Source of the DNA: JAGMXM01 sp964458325
GTDB taxonomy: Bacteria; Verrucomicrobiota; Verrucomicrobiia; Limisphaerales; UBA1319
Direction: 5' to 3'
Assembly (NCBI GenBank): GCA_964458325.1
Contig: CAYWIM010000041.1
Coordinates: 1 to 38,216 of the forward strand
Length of the DNA stretch: 38,216 nucleotides
In this document: piece by piece, positions 6,552 to 14,998 of the stretch
How positions within the stretch are numbered: position 1 is the stretch's first letter
How the letters are laid out: the number at the start of each line of letters is the position of its first letter
Notes under the pieces: model-generated
The model's input: the letters and a program-made list of their open reading frames with translations, nothing else
Told to the model about the DNA's origin: nothing
Database searches by the model: none
Program-made: the position numbers and the translations under genes

Positions 6552-7919
6552 ATGACATTGACTGAACAAATATTAGCGAGGGCATCCGGCCGGGCGCGAG
6601 TCGAGGCGGGCGACAATATCTGGGTGAACGCCGACATTCTGATGACGCACGACGTGTGCGGTCCGGGGACGATCGGGGTGTTCCGCCGGGAGTTTGGCGC
6701 CCAGGCCCGGGTCTGGAACCGGCATGGAATCGTGATCATGCCCGACCACTATATTTTCACGGCGGATGCGAAGGCGAACCGGAACGTGGATCTGTTGCGG
6801 GAGTTCGCCCGCGAGCAGGATCTGCCCTATTTCTACGATGTGATTGACGATCCGCAGGGGCGGTGGACCTTCAATGCAGCGCTGGGGCCGAACCGGCGGC
6901 AGCATGGGCGGCGGTATGCGGGCGTGTGCCACACCGCGTTGCCCCAGAAGGGACACACCCGGCCCGGCGAGGTCCTGTTCGGGACGGATTCGCACACGTG
7001 CATGGCCGGCGCATTCAACGAGTTCGCGACCGGGATCGGCAACACGGACGCGGGGTTCGTGATGGGGACGGGCAAGCTGCTTGTGAAGGCGCCCGAGACG
7101 ATGCATTTCCGCCTCGAAGGCAAGCTCGGGCCGGGCGTGATGGCCAAGGACATCATCCTGCACATCATTGGCGAGATCGGCTTTGACGGAGCGACGTATC
7201 GGGCGCTGCAATTCGACGGCCCCGGGGTGGCCGGCCTTTCGATGGACGACCGGATGACGATGGCCAACATGGCGATCGAGGCTGGGGGGAAGAACGGCAT
7301 CTTCGAGTTCGACGCGCAGACGCGGGCGTATGTGGATGACCGCTGCCGTCGGAACGGGACGAAGGCGGAGTATCAGCCGGTGGAGCGGGATCGCGACGAG
7401 CGGTTTGTGCACGAGGCAACGGTCGAGCTGGACCGGCTCGAGCCGATCGTGGCATGCCATCCCAACCCCGGCCAGCGGAAGTTGGCCAAGGAATTGAGCG
7501 GCGTGAAGCTGGATCGCGCCTATGTGGGGTCGTGCACGGGGGGCAAGACGAGCGATTTCCTGGCGCTGGCGCGGGTGTTGCGGGGCCGGAAGGTCGTGAT
7601 CGACACGTTCGGGGTGCCGGCGACGCCGGAGATCGTGCAAGATCTGCAAACCACCCGCTGGGGGGACAAGACCATCTGGCAGATCCTCGAGGATGCCGGG
7701 GTGCGGATGACCGAAAACGCGGGCTGCGCGGCATGCCTGGGCGGCCCGGTGGACACGTTCGGCCGGATGAACGAGCCCTTGAAGTGCATCAGCGCCACCA
7801 ACCGGAATTTCCCGGGCCGGATGGGCCACCTGGAATCCCAGGTGTTTCTGGCATCGCCGGCCACGGTGGGCGCCAGCGCGCTGACCGGCCGGATCACCGA
7901 TCCCCGCGAGTTTTGCTAG
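6552..7919 (+). CDS. leuC: 3-isopropylmalate dehydratase large subunit (LeuC/HacA-like)
   Basis: Aconitase-superfamily large subunit that carries a 4Fe-4S cluster and isomerises 2- to 3-isopropylmalate in leucine synthesis. Cluster ligands are seen as Cys328 (GSCTGGKT) and Cys392/Cys395 (NAGCAACLGG). The conserved FGTDSHTCMAGAFNEFATGIG and ATNRNFPGRMG blocks are present. The ATG at 6552 gives MTLTEQILAR, the normal family start, and a 455-residue protein. No small subunit (leuD) lies next to it in this window, so a partner must be encoded elsewhere. Homoaconitase is an alternative because the two are hard to separate by sequence. Its TAG overlaps the stop of convergent gcvP in a shared CTAG. 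Confidence 0.88.
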   Translation: MTLTEQILARASGRARVEAGDNIWVNADILMTHDVCGPGTIGVFRREFGAQARVWNRHGIVIMPDHYIFTADAKANRNVDLLREFAREQDLPYFYDVIDDPQGRWTFNAALGPNRRQHGRRYAGVCHTALPQKGHTRPGEVLFGTDSHTCMAGAFNEFATGIGNTDAGFVMGTGKLLVKAPETMHFRLEGKLGPGVMAKDIILHIIGEIGFDGATYRALQFDGPGVAGLSMDDRMTMANMAIEAGGKNGIFEFDAQTRAYVDDRCRRNGTKAEYQPVERDRDERFVHEATVELDRLEPIVACHPNPGQRKLAKELSGVKLDRAYVGSCTGGKTSDFLALARVLRGRKVVIDTFGVPATPEIVQDLQTTRWGDKTIWQILEDAGVRMTENAGCAACLGGPVDTFGRMNEPLKCISATNRNFPGRMGHLESQVFLASPATVGASALTGRITDPREFC

Positions 7920-10864
7920 GCGGGTTGCGGCTCGAAGCCGGCCCAGGTGCAGACCGGATTGCGGTCGCCGTGGACATTGTCGACGCGGGCGACGGCGGGC
8001 CAGAACTTGGCGTTGCGGAGAGTGGGGACGGGGTAAGCCGCCTGCTCGCGGGTGTAAGGGCGATCCCAGCGGTTGGCGGAGACTGTTTCAGCCGGGTGGG
8101 GCGCCTGTTTGAGGGGGTTATGGACAGGATCGGCATTGCCATGTTCGACGGCGAGGATTTCGGCGTGGATGGCGATCATGGCGTCGCAGAACCGGTCCAG
8201 CTCGGGGAGGGATTCGGACTCGGTGGGCTCGATCATGAGCGTGCCGGGGACGGGCCAGGAGATGGTGGGGGCGTGGAACCCGTAATCCATGAGGCGCTTG
8301 GCGACGTCCTCGACCGTGACGGATTTGAACGAGCGGAGGTCGAGGATGCATTCGTGGGCGACCCAGCCTTGGGCGCCCTGGTAGAGGACGGGGAAGCAGG
8401 GGTTTAAGCGGCGGGCGATGTAATTGGCGTTGAGGATGGCGACTTGGGAGGCGCGCTGGAGGCCGGCAGCGCCCATGAGCGCGATATACATCCAGGTGAT
8501 GGGGAGGATGCTGGCGCTGCCCCAGGGGGCGGCGGCGATGGCGCCGTTGGATCCGCCAGAGGTGTCGCGGATGACGGAGTGACCGGGGAGGAACGGGGCG
8601 AGGGAAGCGGTGGCGCAGATGGGGCCGACGCCGGGGCCGCCGCCGCCGTGGGGGATGGAGAATGTTTTGTGGAGGTTGAGGTGGCAGACGTCGGCGCCAA
8701 GGTCGGCGGGCCGGCAGAGGCCGACCTGGGCATTCATGTTGGCGCCGTCGAGGTAGACGAGGCCGCCGTGTTCATGGACGATCGAGCCGATTTCCCGGAT
8801 GCGCTCCTCGAAGACGCCGTGGGTCGATGGGTAAGTGATCATGAGGGCGGCGAGGCGTCCGGCGCACTGGGCGGCTTTGCGGCGGAGGTCATCGACGTCG
8901 GTGTTGCCTTGGGGGTCGCAGGCGACCGGGACAACCTGGAAGCCGGCCATGGCGGCGCTGGCGGGGTTGGTGCCGTGGGCGGAGGCGGGGATGAGGCAGA
9001 GGTTGCGCTGGGGGTCGCCGCGATTTTCGTGGCAGCGGCGGATGACGGTGAGACCGGCGTATTCCCCCTGGGAACCGGCATTGGGCTGGAGGGAGACGGC
9101 GGGCAGGCCGGTGATTTCGCCGAGCCATCGTTCGAGGTCGGCGAACAGGGTGCGGTATCCGGCCGCTTGGGAGGCGGGGACAAAGGGGTGGAGCCGGGCG
9201 AATTCGGGCCAGGTGATGGGGAGCATCTCGGCGGCGGCGTTGAGCTTCATGGTGCAGGAGCCCAGGGGGATCATGGCCGTCGTCAGCGACAGGTCCCGGG
9301 ATTCGAGGCGGCGGAGGTAGCGCATCAGCTCGGTCTCGGAACGATAGCGGTGGAAGACAGGATGGGTGAGGAATGGGGTGGTTCGGGCGAGCGAATCGGG
9401 GATCGCGCTGGCGGTGGGGGCGGTCGAGGGGGCGCCCGCCGAATCGGGGGCGCCGTTTGTTCGGAAGATTTGTTCGAGATCGGCAAGGTCGGCGGCGGTG
9501 GTGGTCTCGTCGAGGGTGATGCCGGCGGTCGAGTCGGGGAACCAGCGGAGGTTGACACGGCGGGCGGCGGCGGCTTCACGGACGTGGTCGGGCGAGCCGT
9601 TTTGGATCTGGAGGCGGAGCGTGTCGAAGAAGGCGGCATGGCAGAGGCGATGGCCGAGCCGCTGGAGGCTGGCGGCGAGCGTGCGGGTCAGGCCATGGAT
9701 GCGCTCGGCGATGCGGCGGATGCCATCGGGGCCATGGTAGAGGGCGTAGGTGGCGGCGATAACGGCGAGCAGGACCTGGGCAGTGCAGATGTTGCTGGTG
9801 GCTTTTTCGCGGCGGATATGTTGTTCACGGGTCTGGAGGGCGAGCCGGAGGGCGGGCCGGCCGCGGGCGTCGCGGGAGACGCCGACGAGGCGTCCGGGCA
9901 TGTGTCGTTTGAGTGAATCCCGGGTGGCGAAAAAGGCCGCATGCGGTCCGCCGTAACCGAGGGGAACGCCGAATCGCTGGGTGTTGCCGACGGCGATGTC
10001 GGCGCCCCATTCGCCGGGCGGGCGGAGGAGGGCGAGGCTGAGGAGGTCGGTGGCGGCGATGAGGCGGGCGCCGGACTGATGGGCTTGAGCGGCCAGAGGT
10101 GCGTAGTCGGGGAGGGCGCCGTCGGTGGCGGGGTATTGGACGAGGATGGCGAATGTGGCGGGATCGATGCCGGATGGGGGATGGGGTGAGATTTGGACCT
10201 GGATGCCCTGGGGGCGGGCGCGGGTTTGGATGACATCGATGGTTTGGGGGTGGCAATCGGCGGCGACGAGGAACCGGTGGGCATCGGGGCGGGGGCGGAG
10301 GTGATGGCACATGGTCATGGCTTCGGCGGCGGCGGTCGCCTCGTCCAGGAGGGAAGCATTGGCGATATCGAGGCCGGTGAGGTCGCAGATCATGGTCTGG
10401 AAGGTGAGGAGGGCCTCGAGGCGGCCTTGAGCGATCTCGGCCTGGTAGGGAGTGTAGGGCGTGTACCAGGCGGGGTTTTCGAGGATATGGCGCTGGATCA
10501 CGGGCGGGGTCAGACAATCGGCGTAGCCCTGGCCCAGGTAGGATCGCCAGACCTGGTTCTGGGCGGCGATGGCATGGAGGCGCTCGAGGGCGGCCTGCTC
10601 GCTCCGGGGCGGCGGCAAGTCGAGGGGCTGGCGGCGCCGGATCGAGGATGGCACGGCGGCATCGGCCATGGCCTCGAGGCTCTCGATCCCGAGCCGGGAG
10701 AGCATGGTCTGGAGGTCGATGGGGCGCGGGCCGATGTGGCGATGGGCGAACTCGCTATCGAGCATGGGCAGGGCGGAGGGGATCGGCGCGCCATCGGGAT
10801 GGATCCCCGCCGGAGTCGGGCGGGAGGCGCGGATCGTCGGGTTGGGCGTCGGAGCAGACGACAT
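7916..10864 (-). CDS. gcvP: glycine dehydrogenase (decarboxylating), P-protein
   Basis: PLP-dependent P-protein of the glycine cleavage system; decarboxylates glycine and passes the aminomethyl group to lipoyl H-protein. It is the single-chain form of 982 residues, a little longer than usual because of a proline-rich N-terminal extension before FAHRHIGP. Early motifs such as SYLGQGYADCLTPPVIQRHILENPAWYTPYTPYQ match the family. The PLP lysine is Lys733 in HLNLHKTFSIPHGGGGPG, and the C-terminal half contains GSCTMKLNA. The gene follows rnc by 30 bases on the same strand; no glycine riboswitch fits in that gap. gcvT and gcvH are not in the window. Confidence 0.97.
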   Translation of the reverse strand: MSSAPTPNPTIRASRPTPAGIHPDGAPIPSALPMLDSEFAHRHIGPRPIDLQTMLSRLGIESLEAMADAAVPSSIRRRQPLDLPPPRSEQAALERLHAIAAQNQVWRSYLGQGYADCLTPPVIQRHILENPAWYTPYTPYQAEIAQGRLEALLTFQTMICDLTGLDIANASLLDEATAAAEAMTMCHHLRPRPDAHRFLVAADCHPQTIDVIQTRARPQGIQVQISPHPPSGIDPATFAILVQYPATDGALPDYAPLAAQAHQSGARLIAATDLLSLALLRPPGEWGADIAVGNTQRFGVPLGYGGPHAAFFATRDSLKRHMPGRLVGVSRDARGRPALRLALQTREQHIRREKATSNICTAQVLLAVIAATYALYHGPDGIRRIAERIHGLTRTLAASLQRLGHRLCHAAFFDTLRLQIQNGSPDHVREAAAARRVNLRWFPDSTAGITLDETTTAADLADLEQIFRTNGAPDSAGAPSTAPTASAIPDSLARTTPFLTHPVFHRYRSETELMRYLRRLESRDLSLTTAMIPLGSCTMKLNAAAEMLPITWPEFARLHPFVPASQAAGYRTLFADLERWLGEITGLPAVSLQPNAGSQGEYAGLTVIRRCHENRGDPQRNLCLIPASAHGTNPASAAMAGFQVVPVACDPQGNTDVDDLRRKAAQCAGRLAALMITYPSTHGVFEERIREIGSIVHEHGGLVYLDGANMNAQVGLCRPADLGADVCHLNLHKTFSIPHGGGGPGVGPICATASLAPFLPGHSVIRDTSGGSNGAIAAAPWGSASILPITWMYIALMGAAGLQRASQVAILNANYIARRLNPCFPVLYQGAQGWVAHECILDLRSFKSVTVEDVAKRLMDYGFHAPTISWPVPGTLMIEPTESESLPELDRFCDAMIAIHAEILAVEHGNADPVHNPLKQAPHPAETVSANRWDRPYTREQAAYPVPTLRNAKFWPAVARVDNVHGDRNPVCTWAGFEPQPA

Positions 10865-10894
10865 GCGGGCAAGGTAGGGAGGCGGGAGGGCAAA

Positions 10895-11584
10895 TCAAGC
10901 GGGATTTTGCCGGAGGGCCAGGAGGGCGACGCGGGCGGCGTGTTCTTCAGCGGCCTTTTTGCTGCCGCCCACGCCTCGGCCCAGCTCGGCGCCCTGGTGA
11001 TGGACGGTGCACTCGTAGACGCGCTGGTGGTCAGGGCCGGTGGTGGAGGCGACCGAGTAGACGGGAGGCTCGGCGGACCGGGATTGGAGGATCTCCTGGA
11101 GCTCGCCTTTGGGGTTGTCGAGGTTGGGAATGACCTTGGACTCGCCGAAGGCATTGTGGAACTGGTCGAGGATGAACTGCCGGACGACGGCGAATCCGCC
11201 ATCGAGGAAGATCGCGCCGACCAAGGCTTCGAAGGCATCGGCGAGGGAGGAGGGGCGTTCGGCTCCGCCGTTGATCTGCTCGGCGCGGCTCAACGTGAGG
11301 AACCGGCCCAGCTCGAGGCGGCGGGCCTGGTCGGTGAGCGTCCGGCGGTTGACCATCCGCGCGCGGGCCTTGGTGAGAGCGCCTTCGTCGACGCCGGGGT
11401 ACTTGTCGTAGAGCTCGCGTGAAATGACCAGCTGGAGGACGGAATCGCCCAGGAATTCGAGCCGCTGATTGCTGAGGACGGGCTGGGATTCGCCCGCGGT
11501 GGCGGATGGGTGCGTCAGGGCCAGACGGAGCAGGGCCGGGTTCCGGAACTCGTACTGCAAGCGGCGGGTCAGTTCCTCGATCAT
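10895..11584 (-). CDS. rnc: ribonuclease III
   Basis: Double-strand-specific endoribonuclease that processes rRNA and structured mRNAs. From the ATG at 11584 the product is 229 residues. The signature NQRLEFLGDSVL holds catalytic Glu43 and Asp47, the second catalytic block reads ADAFEALVGAIFLDGG, and the C-terminal third is a double-stranded RNA-binding domain ending SKKAAEEHAARVALLAL. The frame is open to 11755, but the upstream part is proline-rich shadow sequence over the preceding gene; the chosen start lies one base after that gene's stop codon. Confidence 0.96.
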   Translation of the reverse strand: MIEELTRRLQYEFRNPALLRLALTHPSATAGESQPVLSNQRLEFLGDSVLQLVISRELYDKYPGVDEGALTKARARMVNRRTLTDQARRLELGRFLTLSRAEQINGGAERPSSLADAFEALVGAIFLDGGFAVVRQFILDQFHNAFGESKVIPNLDNPKGELQEILQSRSAEPPVYSVASTTGPDHQRVYECTVHHQGAELGRGVGGSKKAAEEHAARVALLALRQNPA

Positions 11585-11585
11585 A

Positions 11586-12206
11586 TCAGCAATCGGCGGG
11601 CGGTGCTGGGTTTGGAGGGATGGGCTCGGGGGCGGGATCGGGTTCGGCCACGAGAGGCGGCTTGTCGGGGGCGGCGGCGGCAATCTCGGAGGGAGCCGGG
11701 TCGAATCCGTGCTCGAGGAGGCGGGCGACGTCGCGCTGGACGGCCTCGAGCTCATTGATGTGGAGGTCGGGATCGCGGATGGTGAAGGTTTCGCCGGTGC
11801 GGGCGTGTTCGTAGACGAAGAGGCGCTGGCCGGCCTCGAAGCTCTGGGATTTGACTTTGAGGATGCGCTTGCGTTCGAGCATGACGGCCAAGATGAAGCC
11901 GACGGCGAGGTAGCGCGGATCCTGCCGTTCGATCAACTTGCGGAGGAGGGATTCGGCGGAATCCTTTTGGATGGGGTCGGGAGGGGCGGGGGCGGGGGCG
12001 TTGTAGGTTCCCTGCCAGAACGAGACGAACCCTTTGCGGTCGTGGGCGCCCTGGCCGAACTGGGATTCCCAGCAGGCGGGGCAGACATCGAGCCGTTCGA
12101 GATCGGTCCGGCGCAGGAGCAGGAGGGTGAAGTAGGGCTGCCGGTCGGTGAACCGGTGTGCGCACGACTGACAGAGATGCGATCGCGACTGTATGTTCCA
12201 ATCCAT
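11586..12206 (-). CDS. conserved hypothetical protein with two CxxC pairs
   Basis: Function not recognised. The 206-residue protein carries Cys12-x-x-Cys15 and Cys42-x-x-Cys45 in the contexts LCQSC and VCPACW, a treble-clef or zinc-ribbon-like arrangement. The middle (RYLAVGFILAVMLERKRILK) is hydrophobic but embedded in charged residues, and the last 40 residues are proline/alanine-rich and probably disordered. It precedes rnc by one base, so translation of the two may be coupled; a role in RNA metabolism is a guess based only on position. The start MDWNIQSRSHLC is the first ATG of the frame that leaves the Cys pair intact. Confidence 0.75.
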   Translation of the reverse strand: MDWNIQSRSHLCQSCAHRFTDRQPYFTLLLLRRTDLERLDVCPACWESQFGQGAHDRKGFVSFWQGTYNAPAPAPPDPIQKDSAESLLRKLIERQDPRYLAVGFILAVMLERKRILKVKSQSFEAGQRLFVYEHARTGETFTIRDPDLHINELEAVQRDVARLLEHGFDPAPSEIAAAAPDKPPLVAEPDPAPEPIPPNPAPPADC

Positions 12207-12481
12207 GGCGGTCCAAAGACGATATGCTGGCCTTCTCGGGCGGCGGAATCGCTCGGGATATCCGGGTCATCGAATCGGAGTGCCTGCCGGTTCCAGAGCC
12301 GGCATGAATGTCGGCGCTCCGATCCGTTTCCAGACGCACGGATTGCACCCGTTATCCTCTGGGATACCGATGCCGAGAGAAAACGGGCATTGGATTAGCA
12401 CAAGACATCCCGGAGGATCAATTCATTTATGGCGAATCGGGTGCGGGAATGGGCTGGCTTGGGGGCGCGGGCTCGTGGTAG
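12207..12481. other. divergent intergenic region
   Basis: Shared upstream region of the zinc-ribbon-like hypothetical gene (-) and the epimerase (+). A 6-bp stem with an 8-base loop (TGCCGG at 12285-12290, CCGGCA at 12299-12304) is present. No consensus promoter or RNA gene is visible. Confidence 0.4.
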
Positions 12482-13465
12482 ATGCGAGGCATGAACTACC
12501 TGGTTACAGGCGGGGCGGGGTTTATCGGATCGCATGTCTGCGAGAGGCTGCTGCAGGAAGGGAATCGAGTGTGGGCATTGGACGATCTGAATCCGTTTTA
12601 CGATCCGGCGCTGAAGCGGCGGAACGTGGCGGAGCTGCAGGGGTGCGGGAACGCATTCAGTTTTGCGCAGGGGGACATCACAGATCCGGCCATGGTGGAG
12701 TCGGTTTTCCGGGGAGCGAAATTTGACCAGGTGATCCATCTGGCGGCGCGGGCGGGGGTGCGGCCGAGCATCGAGGAGCCGGCGCTGTATCAGCGGGTGA
12801 ACGTGGAAGGCACTGTGCACGTCCTGGAAGCCGCGCGGCGCCATGGCGTTCGGAAGCTGGTGATGGCGTCATCCTCGTCGGTGTATGGGGTGAACGCCAA
12901 GGTGCCGTTTGCGGAGTCGGATCCAGTGTTTCAGGCGATCTCGCCCTATGCGGCGAGCAAGCTGGCGACGGAGGCGCTGGGGCACGTCTATCACCACATC
13001 TACGGTCTGGACATCGCGATGCTGCGCTTTTTCACCGTGTATGGGCCGCGGCAGCGGCCGGATCTGGCGATTCAAAAGTTTGCGCGGCTGATCGCGGCCG
13101 GGCGGCCCATCCCGGTGTATGGGGATGGCTCATCGCGGAGGGACTACACTTACATCGACGACATCCTGCAGGGAGTGCTGGCCTGCACGCGGCAGGAGTT
13201 CGGTTTCGAGATCTTCAACCTGGGCGAGTCCCAGACGGTGAGTCTGGAGGAGTTGATCCATCTGCTCGAAGCGGCCATGGGGGAGCAGGCGCAGATCGAT
13301 CGATTGCCGGCGCGGGCCGGGGATGTGCCGATCACGCATGCGGACATCGGCAAGGCGCGGGCGCGGCTCGGCTACGATCCGAAGGTCCGGATCCAGGACG
13401 GCATTCCGCGGTTCGTGCGCTGGTTTCGAGATCGGCAAGAGGAGACGGCGCCCAGAAATCCATAG
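12482..13465 (+). CDS. NAD-dependent nucleotide-sugar epimerase (probable UDP-glucuronate 4-epimerase)
   Basis: Extended short-chain dehydrogenase/reductase acting on a nucleotide sugar, probably supplying surface polysaccharide precursors. The Rossmann NAD site is NYLVTGGAGFIGSH at the N-terminus; the catalytic SSS..Y-x3-K set is seen as VMASSSSVYG and SPYAASK; RFFTVYGPRQRPDLAI and YGDGSSRRDYTYIDD are typical of the epimerase/4,6-dehydratase group. UDP-glucuronate 4-epimerase is the best guess; UDP-glucose or GDP-mannose enzymes are alternatives. Starts at 12482 or 12491 (MNYLVTGG) are both possible. A sulfatase and an SGNH hydrolase follow on the same strand. Confidence 0.85.
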   Translation: MRGMNYLVTGGAGFIGSHVCERLLQEGNRVWALDDLNPFYDPALKRRNVAELQGCGNAFSFAQGDITDPAMVESVFRGAKFDQVIHLAARAGVRPSIEEPALYQRVNVEGTVHVLEAARRHGVRKLVMASSSSVYGVNAKVPFAESDPVFQAISPYAASKLATEALGHVYHHIYGLDIAMLRFFTVYGPRQRPDLAIQKFARLIAAGRPIPVYGDGSSRRDYTYIDDILQGVLACTRQEFGFEIFNLGESQTVSLEELIHLLEAAMGEQAQIDRLPARAGDVPITHADIGKARARLGYDPKVRIQDGIPRFVRWFRDRQEETAPRNP

Positions 13466-13472
13466 CCTTTTC

Positions 13473-13484
13473 AGCCCGCGGGCT
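13473..13484. terminator. possible weak terminator hairpin
   Basis: The 12-base perfect palindrome AGCCCGCGGGCT can fold into a 4-bp stem with a CGCG loop just after the epimerase stop, followed by a short TTCC. It is too small to be more than a weak terminator. Confidence 0.25.
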
Positions 13485-13537
13485 TTCCATCGCCTGTTTC
13501 CGGTTGCATTTGGGAAGAGCAGCTCCATGATGATTTC

Positions 13538-14920
13538 ATGAAATCCTGGCTTGGATGGATGGCAATGGCGCTGTGTCTGAGTGTCCATGAGGCGGTTCCG
13601 GCTCCTCCAAATCTGATCTTCGTGTTGTCCGATGACCTGGCGCAGGGGGACGTGGGGTGCTATGGGCAGAAGCTGATCCAAACGCCGAATCTGGACCGGA
13701 TGGCGGCGGAGGGCATGCGATTCACGCAGGCCTACTGCGGCACCACCGTGTGCGCGCCGTCCCGGGCGTCGCTGATCACAGGGCTGCACAGCGGTCATTG
13801 CCCCATCCGCGCAAACCGCGAGATCCAGCCGGAAGGGCAGATGCCGCTGCCGGCGGAAACGATCACGGTGGCCCAGCTGCTCAAGGGGGCGGGCTATGCG
13901 ACCGCGTGCGTCGGCAAATGGGGCATGGGCATGTTCGACACAACCGGTAGCCCGCTGAAGAAGGGATTTGACCACTTTTTCGGCTACAATTGCCAACGCC
14001 ATGCCCACTCCTATTTCCCGACCTACCTATATAGCGATGGCCAGCGGTTCGAGCTCCCCGGCAACGACGGCAAAGGCGTGGGCAAAATCTATGCGCAAGA
14101 TCTGATTCAGAAGGACGCGCTCGATTGGGTGAGGGCGAACCGGTCGCGGCCGTTCTTCCTCTTTTACGCGATCACGCTGCCCCATGGCCGGCAGGAAATC
14201 GATGATGTCGGCATCTACGCGAAGGAGAAATGGACGCCGACGCAAAAGGCGTATGCGGCGCAGGTGACGCGGCTGGATCGGGACGTCGGGCAGCTGCTGG
14301 GATTGATCCAGGAGCTCGGTCTGGACGAGAAGACGCTCGTGATTGTCGCGGGCGACAACGGCTCTTCGTTCGGGCCGGAAACGCCGATGGGACGCCTCTT
14401 CGAGCAGGCATCGAATGGAATGCGGGGATTCAAGCGGCAGCTGTATGAAGGCGGGCTGCGGCAGGCGGCGATCGCGCGCTGGCCGGGCCGAGTGCCCGCG
14501 GGGCGCGTCTCCGGCCAGCCGTGGGCGTTCTGGGATTTTCTGCCGACCGCAGTCGAGCTGGCGGGCGGATCGATCCCGGCCGGATTCAAGCCCGACGGTC
14601 ATTCCCTGGTGCGGATGCTCGAAGGCGGCCCTGCTCCCCGGCGGGAATATTTTTACTGGGAACTGCATGAGAGCGCCTCCCTCCAGGCGGTCCGGTTCGG
14701 CGACTGGAAGGCCGTGAAGAATGGGCCGTCGGCCCCGATCGAGCTCTATGACCTTGCGAACGACGCGGGCGAAATCCGCAACCTCGCCATCGAGAATCCC
14801 GAACAGGTGGCTCGGGCATCGTCTCTGATGTCCCAGGCGCATCAAGAGGATCCCCTTTGGCCGCTGCGCGACAGGCCCGGGCTTCGATCGAGGCCGGCCT
14901 CTGCCAGACCGGCGCAATGA
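13538..14920 (+). CDS. secreted arylsulfatase-type sulfatase
   Basis: Formylglycine-dependent sulfatase predicted to hydrolyse sulfate esters, probably on polysaccharides, outside the cytoplasm. A signal peptide covers about residues 1-22. Metal-binding LSDDLAQGDVGCYG has Asp32-Asp33, and the modification motif C-x-P-S-R is Cys72-Ala-Pro-Ser-Arg76, so it is the Cys type needing a formylglycine-generating enzyme or anaerobic maturase, neither in this window. The GKWGMGMFD and GDNGS segments complete the active site. At 460 residues it is normal for the arylsulfatase A group. Such genes are heavily amplified in Verrucomicrobiota. The SGNH hydrolase lies 78 bases downstream. Confidence 0.93.
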   Translation: MKSWLGWMAMALCLSVHEAVPAPPNLIFVLSDDLAQGDVGCYGQKLIQTPNLDRMAAEGMRFTQAYCGTTVCAPSRASLITGLHSGHCPIRANREIQPEGQMPLPAETITVAQLLKGAGYATACVGKWGMGMFDTTGSPLKKGFDHFFGYNCQRHAHSYFPTYLYSDGQRFELPGNDGKGVGKIYAQDLIQKDALDWVRANRSRPFFLFYAITLPHGRQEIDDVGIYAKEKWTPTQKAYAAQVTRLDRDVGQLLGLIQELGLDEKTLVIVAGDNGSSFGPETPMGRLFEQASNGMRGFKRQLYEGGLRQAAIARWPGRVPAGRVSGQPWAFWDFLPTAVELAGGSIPAGFKPDGHSLVRMLEGGPAPRREYFYWELHESASLQAVRFGDWKAVKNGPSAPIELYDLANDAGEIRNLAIENPEQVARASSLMSQAHQEDPLWPLRDRPGLRSRPASARPAQ

Positions 14921-14998
14921 GAGGCGCAAGGATTCACCCATTGAGGCGGACGGCAAACTTGTCGTGACGTTTGGCAAGGGACGAGTCATGCTGGCGGC

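Noticed and set aside
8444..9916. 490-codon plus-strand open frame, very rich in Gly and acidic residues
   Set aside because: Antisense to gcvP. Long antisense frames are expected in this GC-rich coding DNA and the composition is that of a shadow frame.
10865..10894. Glycine riboswitch before gcvP
   Set aside because: The gap to rnc is only 30 bases, too short for the aptamer, and no conserved aptamer sequence was seen.
10193..11422. 409-codon plus-strand open frame
   Set aside because: Antisense to the gcvP 5' end and rnc, with shadow-type composition and no motif.
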